A DNA stretch of 7,327 nt from CAYUYV01 sp964474635 (GTDB lineage Bacteria; Pseudomonadota; Alphaproteobacteria; JAJFIK01): contig CAYYTT010000193.1 in the NCBI GenBank assembly GCA_964474635.1, forward strand, positions 1 through 7,327, in the 5' to 3' direction. This document shows, piece after piece, positions 5,316 to 7,327 of this stretch (its first letter is position 1; the number at the start of each line of letters is the position of its first letter). A program made the translations under genes and the position numbers. The notes under the pieces were generated by a model, which saw only the letters and a list, made by a program, of their open reading frames with translations, ran no database searches and was not told the DNA's origin.

Positions 5316-7327
5316 GGGCTGCTGTCCTCCGTCTTTGCTGCCGGGGCCGCTTGCGCGCTTTCGCCCGTGTCCGCCGCACCGCCATTGCGCCCGCCGACGA
5401 ACGACCAGGAAAAGGCGAAACGCCGATCGAGCGGATGACAGAATAACCCGCGAATGAGGACATAGAAGATGGGCGTGAAAACCAGACCGAAGAGGGTCAC
5501 GCCGATCATGCCGAAAAAGACCGCCGTTCCAAGGGCCTGGCGCATTTCCGCGCCCGCGCCGGAGGCCAGGACGAGCGGCACCACACCCAGAATGAAGGCA
5601 AAGGACGTCATCAAAATGGGCCGCAGGCGCAGCCGCGCGGCCTCCTCGGCGGCCTGGAAGCGATCCGTGCAGTCCTTTTCGCGGGCCTTGGCGAATTCCA
5701 CAATCAGGATCGCGTTTTTCGAGGCAAGGCCGATCAGCACGATAAAGCCGACCTGGGTCAGGATGTTGTTGTCCATGCCCCTCAGATTGACGCCCGCGAC
5801 GGCGCTGAGCAGGCACATGGGCACGATCAGCAGCACGGCGAAGGGCAGGGTCCAGCTTTCATACTGGGCCGCAAGCACCAGGAACACGAAGACCACCGAC
5901 AGGCCGAAGACGGCGAGGGCCGTGTTGCCCTGCTGGCGCTGCTGGTAGGACAGCTCGGTCCATTCATAGCGGATGCCCGGGGGAAGGATCTGCTCGGCCA
6001 GCGCCTCCATGCGCAGGAGGGCGTCCCCCGAGCTGTACCCCGGCGCCGTATCGCCGATGATGGCGGCGGAGGGATAGAGATTGTAGCGCGGCACGCGGGA
6101 CGGGCCCGTAATGGACTGGAACGAGGCCACCGAGCCGATGGGCACGGTCTCGCCATTGTCATTCCGGGTCCGCAAATGCAGCACGTCTTCCGGGTCGTCG
6201 CGGAATTCATCGTCCGCCTGGGCCGTTACGCGGAAGGTGCGGCCCTGGAAATTGAAGTCGTTGACGAATGTGGAGCCAAGATAGACCTCGAGTGCTTCGA
6301 AGACGCGCTGGGCCGGCACGCCGAGCATTTCGGCGCGGGTCCGGTCGATGTCGAGAAAGAGCTGCGGCGTGTCGGTCTCGAAAAAGGTGAACACGCTGCG
6401 CAGGCCCGGGTCCTCGTTGGCCGCCGCGATCAACTCTCCGACGGCGCCGGCGAGCGCCTCAGGCCCCAGGCCGCGACGGTCCTCGACCATGAGCTTGAAG
6501 CCGCCGGCATTGCCGATGCCGCGCACCGGCGGCGGCGGAATGGCGACCACAAAGGCTTCCTTGATTTCCGACAGGCGCCCGCGCAGATCGTTCAGGATCC
6601 CGTCATAGGTCAGCCCTTCGTGGTCGCGTTCTTCGAACTCATAAAGGGGGGTGAAGATGCTGGCAGCGTTGGTGGCATTGGTGCCGTTGGCCCCGTCAAA
6701 GCCCGTGAAGGCCACCGCATGCTCAATGCCGGGCGTGCCTTCGATGATCTCCACGGCCTCGCGCACCACCTCGTCCGTACGCGCCAGGGACGCGCCCGGG
6801 GGCAAGCGCATCACGACGATGAAATAGCCCTGGTCCTGGGCGGGGATGAAGCCGGTGGGCGTGCGCTGGAACTGCACCACGGTGAGCAGGATAAGGCCCG
6901 CATAGATGACGAGGGCAAAACCACCGATGCGGATCAATCGGGCAACCAGGGACGCGTAACCGTTCTCGGCCTTCGTGAAGGCGCTGTTGAACAGCCGGAA
7001 AAACGCCTTGAGCGGACGTTCCCAGAAGGCCGGTTTCTTCTCCGTATCTTCGGCCGTGAGCAGCAGCGCCGCGAGCGCGGGGCTCAAGGTCAGGGAGACG
7101 AAGGCGGAAATGACCGTCGCCACGGCGATGGTCAGGGCGAATTGGCGATAAAACTGGCCCGTGATGCCCTCCAAGAAAGCCGCCGGGATGAACACCGCCG
7201 AAAGCACGAGCGCGATGGAGACAAGCGCGCCGCCCACTTCGTCCATGGTCGTGTGCGCGGCTTCGCGCGGGCTTTGCCCCTCCCGCAGGTTTCGCTCCAC
7301 ATTCTCGATCACCACGATGGCGTCGTC
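5312..7327 (-). CDS. RND multidrug efflux pump permease (AcrB/MexF, HAE1 type), 5' partial
   Basis: The gene enters from the right edge and ends at TGA 5314-5312; 671 residues are visible. The first codons read DDAIVVIENVER, matching the TM4 motif of AcrB (Asp407-Asp408), so about 400 N-terminal residues lie outside the window. The GTG at 7315 is internal and not the start. Visible parts in order are TM4-TM6 with SALTLSPALAALLL-like helices, TM7 (near 133-150), the second periplasmic porter/docking half with YLGSTFVNDFNFQGRTFRV and YEWTELSYQQRQQGN, then TM8-TM12 with GLASKNAILIVEFAK. The Lys codon at 5719-5717 is residue 537 from Asp1, nearly the spacing of Lys940 in AcrB, so the proton relay is intact. 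The protein would trade protons for hydrophobic drugs or other amphiphiles in a tripartite pump. A hydrophilic tail of about 40 residues follows TM12. An adaptor gene is expected upstream. The stop overlaps the M23 gene. Confidence 0.95.
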   Translation of the reverse strand, partial: DDAIVVIENVERNLREGQSPREAAHTTMDEVGGALVSIALVLSAVFIPAAFLEGITGQFYRQFALTIAVATVISAFVSLTLSPALAALLLTAEDTEKKPAFWERPLKAFFRLFNSAFTKAENGYASLVARLIRIGGFALVIYAGLILLTVVQFQRTPTGFIPAQDQGYFIVVMRLPPGASLARTDEVVREAVEIIEGTPGIEHAVAFTGFDGANGTNATNAASIFTPLYEFEERDHEGLTYDGILNDLRGRLSEIKEAFVVAIPPPPVRGIGNAGGFKLMVEDRRGLGPEALAGAVGELIAAANEDPGLRSVFTFFETDTPQLFLDIDRTRAEMLGVPAQRVFEALEVYLGSTFVNDFNFQGRTFRVTAQADDEFRDDPEDVLHLRTRNDNGETVPIGSVASFQSITGPSRVPRYNLYPSAAIIGDTAPGYSSGDALLRMEALAEQILPPGIRYEWTELSYQQRQQGNTALAVFGLSVVFVFLVLAAQYESWTLPFAVLLIVPMCLLSAVAGVNLRGMDNNILTQVGFIVLIGLASKNAILIVEFAKAREKDCTDRFQAAEEAARLRLRPILMTSFAFILGVVPLVLASGAGAEMRQALGTAVFFGMIGVTLFGLVFTPIFYVLIRGLFCHPLDRRFAFSWSFVGGRNGGAADTGESAQAAPAAKTEDSSP

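Noticed and set aside
5316..5816. In-frame N-terminal extension of the minus-strand M23 gene
   Set aside because: The extension is antisense-free overlap with the RND coding sequence in another frame, has Arg/Gly/Pro-rich shadow composition, and would bury the signal peptide. True starts are at 5315 or 5288.
7313..7315. GTG at 7315 as the start of the RND gene
   Set aside because: The frame stays open to the window edge and encodes DDAI, the conserved TM4 motif, directly before it. The gene is truncated by the window.

Overview
This is a GC-rich, densely packed chromosomal window from a Gram-negative bacterium. Signal peptides, an RND efflux pump and an AbgT-family transporter point to a proteobacterium. 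Codon bias and protein style suggest an alphaproteobacterium, but this is an inference and I cannot name a genus. There is no sign of phage, IS element, CRISPR array, tRNA or rRNA.

Layout: two gene groups converge. On the plus strand are the 3' part of a COG1228-type metal-dependent amidohydrolase (3-1064, start outside the window), a second full-length amidohydrolase-fold protein with a signal peptide (1061-2377, overlapping the first by ATGA), a rho-independent terminator (2406-2442), and an AbgT-family transporter with its own ribosome binding site (2485-4077). On the minus strand, reading inward from the right edge, are the C-terminal two thirds of an HAE1/AcrB-type RND pump subunit (5312-7327, beginning exactly at the Asp-Asp proton-relay pair) and a secreted M23 (LytM-like) metallopeptidase (4251-5315), again joined by an ATGA overlap. 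The 173-bp gap between the convergent groups (4078-4250) holds a strong terminator hairpin and a REP-like palindrome, with a further hairpin over the peptidase stop codon.

How the genes may work together: the two amidohydrolases look like an old tandem duplication. The first keeps the metal-ligand positions visible here. In the second, all the aligned ligand positions are replaced, including HxH becoming Gly-Ser-Ser, so it is probably an exported pseudoenzyme partner. The neighbouring AbgT transporter keeps the transport residues known from YdaH and MtrF. A plausible but unproven model is an envelope hydrolase (active plus inactive subunit) acting on an amide or dipeptide-like compound that the AbgT protein moves across the inner membrane. 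This is the best candidate for a poorly described system here. On the other strand, the coupling of an RND pump with a cell-wall peptidase is the second unusual association.
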